Below, in pieces: positions 18,401 through 28,300 of a DNA stretch of 64,000 nt (its first letter is position 1; every line of letters begins with the position of its first letter). Both the position numbers and the translations under genes were made by a program. The notes below the pieces were generated by a model, which saw only the letters and a list, made by a program, of their open reading frames with translations, made no database searches and was not told the origin of the DNA. The stretch comes from Mycolicibacterium litorale (lineage in GTDB: Bacteria > Actinomycetota > Actinomycetes > Mycobacteriales > Mycobacteriaceae). The DNA lies in NCBI RefSeq assembly GCF_014218295.1, contig NZ_AP023287.1, positions 2,790,001 to 2,854,000 on the forward strand. Direction: 5' to 3'.

Positions 18401-19914
18401 AGATCGTGTTTCCTCCGACCGCCGAGGGTGAAGGCCACGTCTGACAGGTCCGGGGCATTCTCGCGGGACAGTTCCTTGGCCAGAGCCGAACGGAAGTCGG
18501 TCAATCCGTTCTCGGTACGGGCCGACAGCCGGAGAACCTGCGGTCCGGTATGAGCCGCACGTGCCGGCGAGCCGGGCGGTTCTTCGACGACGAGGTGAAC
18601 GTTGGTTCCTCCTACCCCGAACGAGCTCACGCCGGCCCGCAAGGGTCCGTCCCACTCCCACGTGGTGGGGCTGCTCTGGACGAAGAAGGGACCGTCATCG
18701 AGGTTCAGAGCCGGGTTGGGGCTGGTGAAGTGCAGGGTGGGCGCGAGGGCGCGGTTCTGCACGGACAGGATGGTCTTGATGAGCCCCGCGATACCGGAGG
18801 CCTCGCCCAGGTGGCCGATGTTGGACTTGACCGAGCCCAGGGCGCAGGGGCCCGGGCGCGAAGTTCCTGACACGCTGAACGCCCTCCGCAGACCGGCGAC
18901 CTCGATCGGATCACCGAGAGGTGTGGCAGTGCCGTGGGTTTCGACGTAGCTGATCGTCGAGGAGTCGACATCGGCCACCGCGTGCGCCTCCGCGATGACG
19001 TCCGCTTGCGCGTCACCATTGGGCGCCGCGTAGGTCATCTTCAACGATCCGTCGTTGTTGATCGCGGAACCGCGGATCACCGCGTGGATGCGATCGCCTT
19101 CCTCGATGGCCGCCTGCAGTGGCTTGAGCACCACGATCCCGCATCCGCTGGAGAACACGGTGCCATCGGCTCTCACGTCGAAAGGTCGGCAGTGTCCGTC
19201 GGCCGACACCATTGAACCCGGCTCGTGCCAGTATCCGGCATAGTGCGGGACGCGAATCGAAACTCCGCCGGCCAGAGCCACATCCGACTCACCACTCAAC
19301 AGGCTCTGGCATGCCATGTGGACGGCAACCAGGGACGAGGAGCAGGCCGACTGGACGGTGATGCTGGGCCCGCGCAGGTTGAATTGATGCGAGATCCTCG
19401 TCGCCAGGTAATCCTTGTCGTTCCACAGGGACATGTTGATGAGATCGAACGACGCCCCCTGCCCCATGATCTGGTCCGGATCGTGGTGGGAGAGAAGGTT
19501 GTGCAGCATGTAGATGCTGGCGCCACTGGTGCCGAAGACGCCTATGGATCCGTCGAAATCGGCCGGATCGCAGCCGGCGTCCTCCAACGCGTGCCACGCG
19601 CATTGCAGGAACACACGCTGTTGCGGGTCCATCACGCGAGCCGTCTGAGGTGGAAAGCCGAAGAACCCGGGATCGAACTCGTCGAAACCGTCCAACAATG
19701 CCGCCCGCCGAACGTATGACGCGCTCCCCAGGGCCTTCTCGCCTATTCCGGCTGCGGCCAATCGCTCCTCGGGCAGCGTCACGATCGATTCCTCGCCGCG
19801 CATGAGGTTGTCCCAGAACGCCGACAGCGAGTCGGCTCCCGGCAGCCGGGCGGCCATTCCCACAACCGCGATCGCGTTGGGGGGTAGAGCGTCGAGGTCG
19901 CTGGCGAGGTTCAT
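15487..19914 (-). CDS. ppsE: Polyketide synthase PpsE-like (KS-AT-ACP-C)
   Basis: The last module of the assembly line, 1475 aa (PpsE of M. tuberculosis 1488). KS: Cys191 in SACSSSLV, then ETHGTATP and NIGHLG histidines. AT: GHSIGE near residue 635, with the specificity signature HAFH near 731, which in most PKS families means malonyl-CoA; M. tuberculosis PpsE is described as using methylmalonyl or malonyl. ACP: GGDSLF near 958. The remaining ~450 residues form a condensation-like domain whose HHxxxDG motif is degraded (SVLELVADA), as expected of a non-peptide-forming release domain. There is no ketoreductase, so the last carbonyl stays as a ketone after decarboxylation. It overlaps ppsD by 4 bp. 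Confidence 0.93.
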   Translation of the reverse strand: MNLASDLDALPPNAIAVVGMAARLPGADSLSAFWDNLMRGEESIVTLPEERLAAAGIGEKALGSASYVRRAALLDGFDEFDPGFFGFPPQTARVMDPQQRVFLQCAWHALEDAGCDPADFDGSIGVFGTSGASIYMLHNLLSHHDPDQIMGQGASFDLINMSLWNDKDYLATRISHQFNLRGPSITVQSACSSSLVAVHMACQSLLSGESDVALAGGVSIRVPHYAGYWHEPGSMVSADGHCRPFDVRADGTVFSSGCGIVVLKPLQAAIEEGDRIHAVIRGSAINNDGSLKMTYAAPNGDAQADVIAEAHAVADVDSSTISYVETHGTATPLGDPIEVAGLRRAFSVSGTSRPGPCALGSVKSNIGHLGEASGIAGLIKTILSVQNRALAPTLHFTSPNPALNLDDGPFFVQSSPTTWEWDGPLRAGVSSFGVGGTNVHLVVEEPPGSPARAAHTGPQVLRLSARTENGLTDFRSALAKELSRENAPDLSDVAFTLGGRRKHDLRMAVVVHDADDACAVLRTPEHDNVFVGTAVEGAQSAANRVVLLFPGQGAQHAGMAQGLYETEAVFAEHFQKCSEGFLAELGFDLRETLFGGAATDLERTDRTQPALFAVEFALGKLLESYGVRAAAYAGHSIGEYAAAALAGVFDLETAIRAVAVRARLMHAAPPGAMIAVAIGEQAVADHLSPDLDLAVLNDPENCVIAGSQPDILKLQNELRRKGIMARRVRTSHAFHSALMDPVVPQFAEFMSSVALRKPHTRLLSNVTGTWMTDDEATDPGTWAKQIRRTVRFSDEIDRILDNPHSVVVEVGPGGTLTGSAIRHPKWSSGHRAVRLMRHQVQNRNDQDTFLLGLGQLWAAGVEVDWSRSSGEQPRRVSLPGYPFARERHWIEPRKTEWVEGRAVTGADAATPATRADGQAGTGKNAQADIERTLQRIWCDCLGVSSVGRTDDFFEIGGDSLFAVGVAMSATSQGLDLTPQDLYENRSVSTLAATLVARYSAGGLTGAPVDDDMDLPVPPTVLCCLEGGLRDPGQRRVPLILRLSADVSAADVAAVVTAVINHHDALRTLFTNRSGSWGQRISPAVEAVDLPVHSLDETLSPGTAQERETVLDLLAEDIGRCDLSSPALSATLVVDGQGVSRYLALSVLELVADAPSREILLTDLFTAFAQRLAGQDIVLPTATGTWREWSQRCVALASHPAVLETRDYWIDNATRTTMHLADAEVVDPPGVSDLARLPLTLTADQTTEIDHARMRYQYTVEEILLGALSRTVAHTLGEGVVSIDVAGDGRSVLKPDVDPRRTVGGFSTVYPVPLACANPETVGAVENLQNVHATLTGVPHHGIGLGLLRYLYAPTARVLSAVPLPGIYLCDEGIIPDAPVGYAPVQFDLDAAMSVRDKTPGLGHAIEIRTYRSAGVLHCDWWYDRRRLERGVVEAMVEYFPRSLSELVTEATSYEQVDSDGGGATLELSLVDLSAE

Positions 19915-22900
19915 GCGCGTTGTCCTCTCTTTCGCCGTGTCGCGGCGAGTTGGCGTGCGGCGGCGCGCTGGTTGGCCCTGTCGCGGACTGCGTCGACGGC
20001 CGGGCTGTCGTGTCCGGCGAAACCGAGCTGCCGCAGGAGGTCGGCCGCCACGTCGTTCAGCGACGCGCCCTGCAACAGCAGCGCCACGGGTGGCTCGATG
20101 CCGAAGTCCGCCGAAGCGGCGCGTCGTATCCGCACCGCCATGAGCGAGTCCATCCCCATCGTGATCAGCGGCGCAGCGACGTCGAGAGCCGACTCATCGG
20201 CATAACCCATGATCGCCGCGACCCGCGAACGGACGCGGTCCGCGAGGATCCGCTCAGCCTCATCGGGACTCAGCTCGCGAAGCGCTTCCGGTCCCGCCCA
20301 GGTGTCCCCGCCGCCGGACACATCAAGTTCCTCGAGCAGATGGGCGAAGTATCCGAGTTCAAGGATCTCCGGGAAGGCCGTGAGCGCGCGTTCAGTGCGC
20401 AGGCGCGCCAACCCGGTGTTGGCACGGTCGGTCGCCAGCAGGACCTCGAGCGCTTCGGTTCCCTCGCTCGGCGTGATCGGATCGACCGCACTGTTCGCCA
20501 GTGACCGAGCCATTCCGACGTCTGACCACGGTCCCCAGTTGATCGCCGTCGCGGGCAGGCCGGCTGCCCGGCGCCACCTGACCAGGGCATCCACCCACGC
20601 ATTCGCACTCGCATATGCCGACTGTCCGGGCGATCCCAGCAACGCCGACGTCGAGGAGAAGGCGAGCCACCAGTCGAGGCTGCGTTCGGCGGTGGCCCGG
20701 TGCAGCCTCAATGCGCCGGCAGTCTTGGCCGACCAGACCCGATCCAGACTCTCCCTGGTCATGGTCACCAGGAGGCTGTCGTCGAGCACCCCGGCCAGAT
20801 GCGCGACACCGCACAGGTCGCGACCGGTCGCCTCGGCGGTGGCGACGAGCCGATCGGCGAGGTGCTGATCAGCGATATCCCCTCGCACGAGGACGATCTC
20901 CGCCCGTTCCTGTAGGTCGTCGATCACCTGTGCCCGCTCGTCCGACGGCTCGCTGCGCGAATTGAGCACGACACGTCCCGCACCGCGATCCACCAGCCAC
21001 CGGGCGACCACGAGACCCAGTCCCCCGACCCCGCCGGTGACGATGTAGGCGCCCCCGGGACGGACGACCTTGTCCTTCACCGGCGAACCGAGGGTGGCTC
21101 GAGAGAGACGTTCGACGAATCTCTGCCCTTCGCGCCACGCGATGACGTCGTCTTTGCCCGCCACGCGCAACTCGGCATCCAGGACAGACGCCGCATCCTC
21201 CGCGCCCAGATCGACCAGCGTGGCACGCAACTCGGGATGTTCGTAGGCGAGGACCCGGATCAGCCCTCGCAGCGCACCGATGCCCGGATCGCCGGGCTCG
21301 TGCTCGCCGACGGCGAGGCCGCGGCGGGTCATCAGCCACAGGCGTGGGCTGCGCCCGTGCCAGCCCGCGAGGACCGTCCGGAGGACTGCCGCGATCGACC
21401 ATATCGAGTCGCGCGCATGGTGCAGGGCGGCGTCCTGATCCTCACCTTCGAGCGCATGGTCTTCGAGGAACACGACCACGCCCACCGGTGGGTGGTCGGG
21501 ATCGGAGGCCGTGTCGGCGAATGCGCCGGGCAGGGCGGAGTCGTCCGCGAGGTCGGCTGTGATCACCCGGTGAGACGGTGATCGCCATCCGTCGGCGAAC
21601 GCGTCGGCCTGCGCGCGTCCAGCGGCACCGTCACCCAGAACCAGCCAGGTGCCGGAGGGCACGTCTGTCGTCGATTCCGCCGGAATCGGGTCTTCGATCC
21701 AGGTGGTTTCGAAGACCTTGTGCGACAGCGGAAGCGGTATCGCCGCGCGCTCGACCCGCCGGAGGCGGACATCGGTGATCTCGGCGGTCGATCTGCCGGT
21801 TCCGTCGGTCAGCGTGACCTTGCCCAGCCTGGTCGCTCCGTCCTCGTCCACCCCGACGATCTCCGAACGGCATCGCGCATGCCGGCCGGTCTCGCGGAAG
21901 AGTCGCAGGGTTCCAAACGATTCCGTCAGGTACGTCCCGGCCTCGGATGGCGTCGCGACGCCGTCGGGCATCGCGGCCAGAAGACTCTGCAGCGCTGCAT
22001 CCAGCATGACGGGATGGATCGCGCATCCCGGATAGCCCGGTGCCTCATCCGGGAGGTCGATCTGCACTTCCGACACGCCTTTGTGCAGCCGGACGATCCG
22101 GGTGAGGGCCCTGAACGCGGTGCCCAGTTGATGGTTCGCGTAGAACTCGGCCGGTGAGAGGGCGGTGCCCAGCGATTCGAGCGGGGATGTGTCGAGCCGT
22201 TGGGTCACGGGATCGTCGGACCGCTTCTCAACGTGAGCGACCGCATGTCTACGCCATGTCCCGGTGGCGGAGCGTGAGTGGATCTCCACCCGGATCCGGT
22301 TGTCCGCGAGGGTCACCGATTGCGTGGTGACGGGTGTGTGTCCTTCGATCGGCAGCATCTGATCAACGGTGAGCTGATCGATGCACAACGTGTGGGCCGG
22401 CTGACCGAACGCTTCGGCGGCGGCCGCCAACACCATCTCGGCGAAGCCCGCCGTCGGCATGAGGACGTGATCGTGTACTCGATAGTCGGCGAGCCACGGC
22501 AGAACGTCCGAGCCCGCGTCGGCCTGCCAGACATGTCCGTCGCCCGTTGGTATCGCGATGTGCGCACCAAGTAGCGCATGTCTGTCACTGGGAGCAGAAG
22601 CGGCGGCGCGATCCGGCACCCAGTACTTCGTGTGCTCCCAGGGTGTCGTCGGGATGTCGACGAGGCCGCGGCTTCCGTTCTCCGGCGAAGCGATTCCGAG
22701 CGCCGCGAGTTGCGAATGAAAGAACAGGGTCTGGTCTTTCCCTCGGCTCATCGTCGCCGTCACGACGGGGCGTCGGGATGGCTGACAATGTTCCAGTGTC
22801 TCGGTGATGGCGTACGCCAGCGTCGGGTGCGGACTGACTTCGACGAAGGGCAAGCGCCTGTCCGCCGCGGCGGTGATCGCCTGACTCAACCGAACCGGCT

Positions 22901-25310
22901 CCCGCACGTTGGCCACCCAATACTCCGCGTCCAACACCGGCTGTGTCGTGTTCTGGACGGTCGAGATGAACGGGATGACGGGCGCGGTGGGTGTCAGATC
23001 GGCGAGGGCGCCGCGCAGTTCCGGCAGGATCGGATCCATCAACGCATTGTGCGAAGCGACCTGCATGTTGACCCGCTTGGCGAACCGGCCGCGGCCCTGC
23101 ACCACCGCGATGAGTGTGTCGATGTCGGTCGGCGGTCCGGCGATCACCGTCTGCCTGGGCGAGGAGTACACGGCCAGACTCACCTGCGCGTGGTCGGCGA
23201 TCAGCGCCGCCGTCTCGTCAGCATCCATCTCCAACAGAGCGACCGCACCCTGGCCGGCCAGCCGCTCCATCAACTGCGACCTGACGGCGATGACCCGCAG
23301 CCCCTGATCCGCTGTCAATGCACCGGCCACCACCGCGGCGGTCACCTCACCCATCGAATGACCCAGCACGGCACGGGGAGTCACACCGTAGGAACGCCAC
23401 AGTTCCGTGAGCGCCAGCTGCAGACCCATGATCACCGGCTGAACCCGGGCGTCGCCATCGACGGCTTCACCACGTGCGATCACGTCCTGCAGCGAGAAAC
23501 CGACTCGCGCAGAGAACGTGGGCTCCAACGCCGCAACGGCCGCCGCAAATGCCGGCTCGTCGGTGAGGAGTCGCTGTCCCATTCCGGCCCACTGCGAACC
23601 CTGGCCGGAGTACACGAACACCGCGCCGGAGTCACCGCTCGCGGCAACCGAACCATTGACCCCCTCGGCCGGCCTGCCGGCCGCCAACGCCTTGAGCCCG
23701 GCGATTGCCTGGGTCCGGTCACGGGCCGACACGGTGGCGTACTTCGTATGTCGCGCTCGATGGTGGTTCAGCGTGTGCGCCACGTCAGCCAGCGGAACCG
23801 ACGTCCCGGCAGCGGACATCCAGTCGGCCAGCACACCGGCCATCGCACCGATTCGCTTGGGGGTCTTACCCGAAACGACCAGCGTGGTCACCCGCGGATC
23901 ATCGACCGTGACGGCGGGTTCGGTGACCGGCGCCTGCTCGACCACCACGTGCGCATTGGTGCCGGCCAGCCCGAATGACGACACCCCGGCTCGGCGCAAT
24001 CCGGCCTCGTCCGGCCACGGCCCCAGTCGGGATGGGAAGACGAAGCGGGTGGCCGAGGCGTCGATCGACGGATTGAGCCTGGTGAAATGCAGATTCGGGG
24101 GGATCTGCCCCCGCTGCACCGTCAGAACGGCCTTGATGAAACCCGCGACGCCCGCGGCCGCTTCGAGGTGACCCAGATTCGTCTTGACGGCTCCCAGGGC
24201 GCAGGAGCCCTGTCCCACCCCGTATGTGGTGGCCAGTGCCTCGAATTCGATCGGGTCACCAAGGATGGTTCCGGTGCCGTGGGCCTCCACGTAGTTCACC
24301 GACGCCGCCTCGAAGCCACCTGACCGCAGCGCGTCGTTGATGACGTCGCGCTGGGCCAGCGCGTTCGGTGCGGTGATCCCGTTCGACCGGCCGTCCTGAT
24401 TGACCGCGGATCCCCGGACCACGGCGAGCACGCGGTTCCCGTCGCGAAGCGCGTCACTGAGCCGTTTGAGGACGACCACTCCGCAGCCCTCGCCCCGTAC
24501 GAAACCGTCCGCGCGGGCATCGAAGGTCTTGCACCGACCTTCGGGCGACAGTGCCGACCACTTCGACAGGGCGATACTGGTGAAGGGCGAGAGGTTCAGT
24601 TGTGATCCTCCCGCGAGCACCATGTCGCTCTCCCCCAGCCGCAGGCTCTGGCACGCCAGGTGGATCGCCACCAGCGACGACGAGCAGGCGGTGTCGACGG
24701 CGACCGCCGGGCCACGCAGGCCCATCAGATAGGACAGTCTTCCGACTGCCGTGCTGTGCGGGATCCCGGTGCTCAGGTAGGCGTCGATCTGCGCGTGCCG
24801 CTCGATGTTGACGATGGCGTAGTCCCATGTCGACAGGCCGACCATCACACCGGTACGGGTACCGCTGAGGGAGTCCGGTCGAATCCCCGAGTGCTCCAGC
24901 GCCTCCCAGGCCACTTCCAGGAGCAATCGTTGCTGCGGATCCATCGCCTCGGCTTCGCGGGGGGCGATGCCGAAGAAGTCCGCGTCGAACCCGCCCGCAT
25001 CGGAGATGAAACCACCCCACCGCGTCGTCATGCGTCCCGGCGCACCCGGGTCCGGGTCGTAGTAGGCGTCGACGTCCCACCGGTCGGCAGGAACCTCGGT
25101 GATCGCATCGACCCCGTTGGCGAGCAGCTGCCACAGACTCTCAGGACCGGCGACACCCCCAGGGAACCGGCATCCGATGCCCACGACGGCGATCGGCTCG
25201 ACGGTTCCCGAATCGGTCGGCGGGGCGGTGCCCGCCCGGACCAGCTCCTGCATCAGCAGCTCGCGGGCCTTCGGCGACAGCTGGGATGCGAGCGCAGCCA
25301 GATTCGTCAT
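19911..25310 (-). CDS. ppsD: Polyketide synthase PpsD-like (KS-AT-DH-KR-ACP)
   Basis: A 1799-aa extension module (PpsD of M. tuberculosis 1827). KS Cys is near residue 209 (DTACSSSLV); AT Ser near 652 (GHSMGE), with a VASH signature. DH: the site equivalent to the catalytic His is Tyr943 in WLADYRVHDHVLMP, whereas the same position in PpsC is His (GDHVIDEV); the second DH residue, Asp in MLDAALQ, is intact. KR: TGGVGGLG near 1420, a VLDD (B-type) motif, and the Ser/Tyr pair (FSS, SAYASAN near 1565). ACP: GMDSLMAV near 1721. There is no ER; in M. tuberculosis PpsD relies on a trans-acting enoyl reductase (Rv2953), for which no gene is seen here. If the Tyr is inactivating, the module would stop at the hydroxyl stage. 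Confidence 0.92.
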   Translation of the reverse strand: MTNLAALASQLSPKARELLMQELVRAGTAPPTDSGTVEPIAVVGIGCRFPGGVAGPESLWQLLANGVDAITEVPADRWDVDAYYDPDPGAPGRMTTRWGGFISDAGGFDADFFGIAPREAEAMDPQQRLLLEVAWEALEHSGIRPDSLSGTRTGVMVGLSTWDYAIVNIERHAQIDAYLSTGIPHSTAVGRLSYLMGLRGPAVAVDTACSSSLVAIHLACQSLRLGESDMVLAGGSQLNLSPFTSIALSKWSALSPEGRCKTFDARADGFVRGEGCGVVVLKRLSDALRDGNRVLAVVRGSAVNQDGRSNGITAPNALAQRDVINDALRSGGFEAASVNYVEAHGTGTILGDPIEFEALATTYGVGQGSCALGAVKTNLGHLEAAAGVAGFIKAVLTVQRGQIPPNLHFTRLNPSIDASATRFVFPSRLGPWPDEAGLRRAGVSSFGLAGTNAHVVVEQAPVTEPAVTVDDPRVTTLVVSGKTPKRIGAMAGVLADWMSAAGTSVPLADVAHTLNHHRARHTKYATVSARDRTQAIAGLKALAAGRPAEGVNGSVAASGDSGAVFVYSGQGSQWAGMGQRLLTDEPAFAAAVAALEPTFSARVGFSLQDVIARGEAVDGDARVQPVIMGLQLALTELWRSYGVTPRAVLGHSMGEVTAAVVAGALTADQGLRVIAVRSQLMERLAGQGAVALLEMDADETAALIADHAQVSLAVYSSPRQTVIAGPPTDIDTLIAVVQGRGRFAKRVNMQVASHNALMDPILPELRGALADLTPTAPVIPFISTVQNTTQPVLDAEYWVANVREPVRLSQAITAAADRRLPFVEVSPHPTLAYAITETLEHCQPSRRPVVTATMSRGKDQTLFFHSQLAALGIASPENGSRGLVDIPTTPWEHTKYWVPDRAAASAPSDRHALLGAHIAIPTGDGHVWQADAGSDVLPWLADYRVHDHVLMPTAGFAEMVLAAAAEAFGQPAHTLCIDQLTVDQMLPIEGHTPVTTQSVTLADNRIRVEIHSRSATGTWRRHAVAHVEKRSDDPVTQRLDTSPLESLGTALSPAEFYANHQLGTAFRALTRIVRLHKGVSEVQIDLPDEAPGYPGCAIHPVMLDAALQSLLAAMPDGVATPSEAGTYLTESFGTLRLFRETGRHARCRSEIVGVDEDGATRLGKVTLTDGTGRSTAEITDVRLRRVERAAIPLPLSHKVFETTWIEDPIPAESTTDVPSGTWLVLGDGAAGRAQADAFADGWRSPSHRVITADLADDSALPGAFADTASDPDHPPVGVVVFLEDHALEGEDQDAALHHARDSIWSIAAVLRTVLAGWHGRSPRLWLMTRRGLAVGEHEPGDPGIGALRGLIRVLAYEHPELRATLVDLGAEDAASVLDAELRVAGKDDVIAWREGQRFVERLSRATLGSPVKDKVVRPGGAYIVTGGVGGLGLVVARWLVDRGAGRVVLNSRSEPSDERAQVIDDLQERAEIVLVRGDIADQHLADRLVATAEATGRDLCGVAHLAGVLDDSLLVTMTRESLDRVWSAKTAGALRLHRATAERSLDWWLAFSSTSALLGSPGQSAYASANAWVDALVRWRRAAGLPATAINWGPWSDVGMARSLANSAVDPITPSEGTEALEVLLATDRANTGLARLRTERALTAFPEILELGYFAHLLEELDVSGGGDTWAGPEALRELSPDEAERILADRVRSRVAAIMGYADESALDVAAPLITMGMDSLMAVRIRRAASADFGIEPPVALLLQGASLNDVAADLLRQLGFAGHDSPAVDAVRDRANQRAAARQLAATRRKRGQRA

Positions 25311-28300
25311 GATTCAGCGGCTTCCATCGTGACCTCGGCTTCGCTGGCCGCGACGAGATCGGCCAGCAACTGCAGGTCGTCCTCGGCCAGTGCGGATTCC
25401 GGTTCGGGTATTTCCGGCGTCTGCTCGAAGCCCATGCGTTCATACAGGGCACCGGCGAGATCCGAGATCGTCGGGTAGGCCCAGACGAGCGCCGCGGGCA
25501 GCGTGATGCCGAGTCGCGATTCGAGTCTGTTCCGGAGTTCCAGTGCCATCAGCGAGTCGAGGCCCAACGACGTCATCGCCTCGCTGTGATCGATCGGATC
25601 GGTCGACCGCAGGACCGCGCAGATCTCGTCGGCGATCGTCGCCGCGACCCGAGCGGGGCGTTCGTTTTCCGGCATGTCGGCGAGCTCGGCCTGGAATCTG
25701 CCGTGACCCCGTCGCTCCACGGTGGTCGCATCCTGCAATTCACTGAACAGCGACGAATGGGCGGCCGCGGGGAACGATTGGAACCACTGCCGGGCGTCGA
25801 GCCCGAACACCCCGGTGGTGGCCCGGTCGGCGGCGAGCGCCCTCTCCATCGCCGCCATGCCCATTTCCGGCGTGATCATCGAGAAGCCGAGATTGGCGAA
25901 GGACTGGCCGCGTCCGACTTCCGCCCAAGGGCCCCAGTTGATCGCCACGGCGGGAAGTCCGCGGGACCGTCGATAGGCCACGAGGCCGTCGAGCCAGGCG
26001 TTGGCTGCCGCATACGCGCCCTGCCCGGGTGACCCGAGAAGCGATGCGGCGGAGGAGAACACCAGCCACCAGTCGAGATCGAGCTGGGCGGTGGCGGCGT
26101 GAAGCCGCCAGGCGCCCGCCACCTTCGGATGGAACACCCGCCCGACAGCCGACTCCGACATGTTGAGCACGATCTGGTCTTCGAGAACCGTCGCACTGTG
26201 CAGTACTCCGCGAAGCGGGAAGCCGGCATCCTGCACGGCGCTGACGAGACGTTCCGCGGTGCCCGGTATCGCGACGTCGCCGGTGACGACCTCGATCCGC
26301 ACGCCCCTGGCCCGCAGTTCCGCCATCGCCGCCAGGGTGTCCGCGTCGGGACCCGAACGTCCGTTCACCACAACCATTCCGGCACCCTGTTCGGCCAGTC
26401 GACGCGCGGCGACGAAACCGACGCCACCCATGCCGCCCACGACGATGTACCCACCATCGGAGGTGACCAGCGGCTGCGGCGGCGCCGGCGCGATGGCACG
26501 GATGTCACCGTCGCTCGGCACGGAGACCAGGATCTTACCGATGTGGCCACCCGACGCCATGAGCCGGAAGGCGTCGATCACGTGGTCGAAGTCGAATGCC
26601 GTCACCGGCAGTGGCTGCAGGTCACCGCGAGCGGCACGCGCCAGGATGTCCTCGAGCATCCGCCGGTGACGTCGTGGGTGCAGTCGCAGGTTGAGATCGA
26701 GGTCGACCACCGAGAAGGAGGCGCTCTTGGCGAGCCCGGCCAGTCCCAGTGACGCGTCGGCGTAGACGTCCTTCTTACCGAGCTCCACGAAACGGCCACC
26801 GGGAGCGAGTATCTGAACACCACGCGTGATCGCCTCGCCGGCGAGCGAGTTCAGGATGACGTCGACGCCGACGCCGTCGGTGACCTCGAGGACCTCGTCG
26901 GCGAAGTCGACACTGCGCGAATCGCCGACGTATTCCGCGCCCAGCGTGGACAGCAGGTGCCGTTTGGCCTCTGTTCCGGCGGTGGCGTACACCCGCGCTC
27001 CGACCATCTTGGCGACGGCGACCGCGGCCAAGCCGACACCGCCTGTCGCGGAGTGGATCAGCACTCGCTCCCCCGCCTCCAGGCGGCCGACCTCGAGCAG
27101 CGAGTACCACGCGGTCAGGTACGCCACACCGAATGTGGCTGCGTCGTTGTCGCTCAACTCATCCGGGACGGGGACGACGAGGTCTTCCACGGTCGTCACA
27201 TGGGAGCCCAGCGTCCCGGGTGCGACGGCGATGACGCGCTGGCCGACCTGTACGGAGTCGACGCCGTCGCCGACCTCGGTGATCACACCCACGCATTCGC
27301 CACCGATGACCGGTGCCTGCCCGTTGAGCCCGGGATAGAGTCCCATCGTCTTGAGGACGTCCGAGAAGTTGAGCGCCGAGACGGTGACGCGGATCTCCAC
27401 CTGACCCGCCTGAGGCGTGACCCTCTTGGCGGCGTGCACTTTGAGTCCGTCGAGCCGTCCCGCCTGGTCGAGCTGCAGACGAAAGGCATCAGGACCGCCG
27501 ATGTCGATGACGGTGTGGCGCTGCTCGGGAGCCAGCTGTCCCTTGACGGTAGTGGGTGCGGCGACCAGCCGGCGCACATAACGCTGGCCGTCGCGAAGGG
27601 CGACTTCGTCGTGCTCTCCGCCGGCCAGCAGTTCGTCCACGAGTGCCGCCGCGGATCGGCCGCCCGTCGGCTCGATGTCGACGATCGTGGCGTTCAGCTC
27701 AGGATGTTCGAAAGTCAGCACACGGACCAGTCCCCGAAGCCCCGCCTGCGCCAACGTGACCTGATCATCAGGCCGGAGCTGCTGCGCGCCGCGGGTGATC
27801 ATCCACAATCGCGGGCTGTTCCTGGCTCCGAGCCGGGAGATGGTCTTGACGGTTTCCGCCGCCTGCACGGTTCGAGACTGAGCTGTGTCGAGTTGCTGCT
27901 GGTCGGGCATCGAATCGTCGACATCTCGGCTCGGATAGAGCAGGACTATGTGGTCCCAGGACTGACCGCTGTTGATCAGCGCCGACCGTAGCTCCTCTTG
28001 ATCGGTCAGTGATATCCACTGAAATGCAGTGGCTTTGGCGGCGAGGGTGGAGGCGACCGCCCCGACCGTTTCATCACGGTCGCACGGCTCGGCCAGCAGC
28101 AACACCGCTGCGCCGGCGTCGGGCACCGGCACGTCGAGCGGCGTCGGTCGCCAATCCAGGGCGAACATCTTGTCCGACAGTTCGTCGCCGCTGCCCGGTG
28201 CCCGCAACACCATCATCTCGATGTGATCGATCTCCAGCAGCGGTCGACCGTCGGCGTCGGTCAGCACGACGTGACCAGCGAGGCGATCGGGTTTCTCGGT

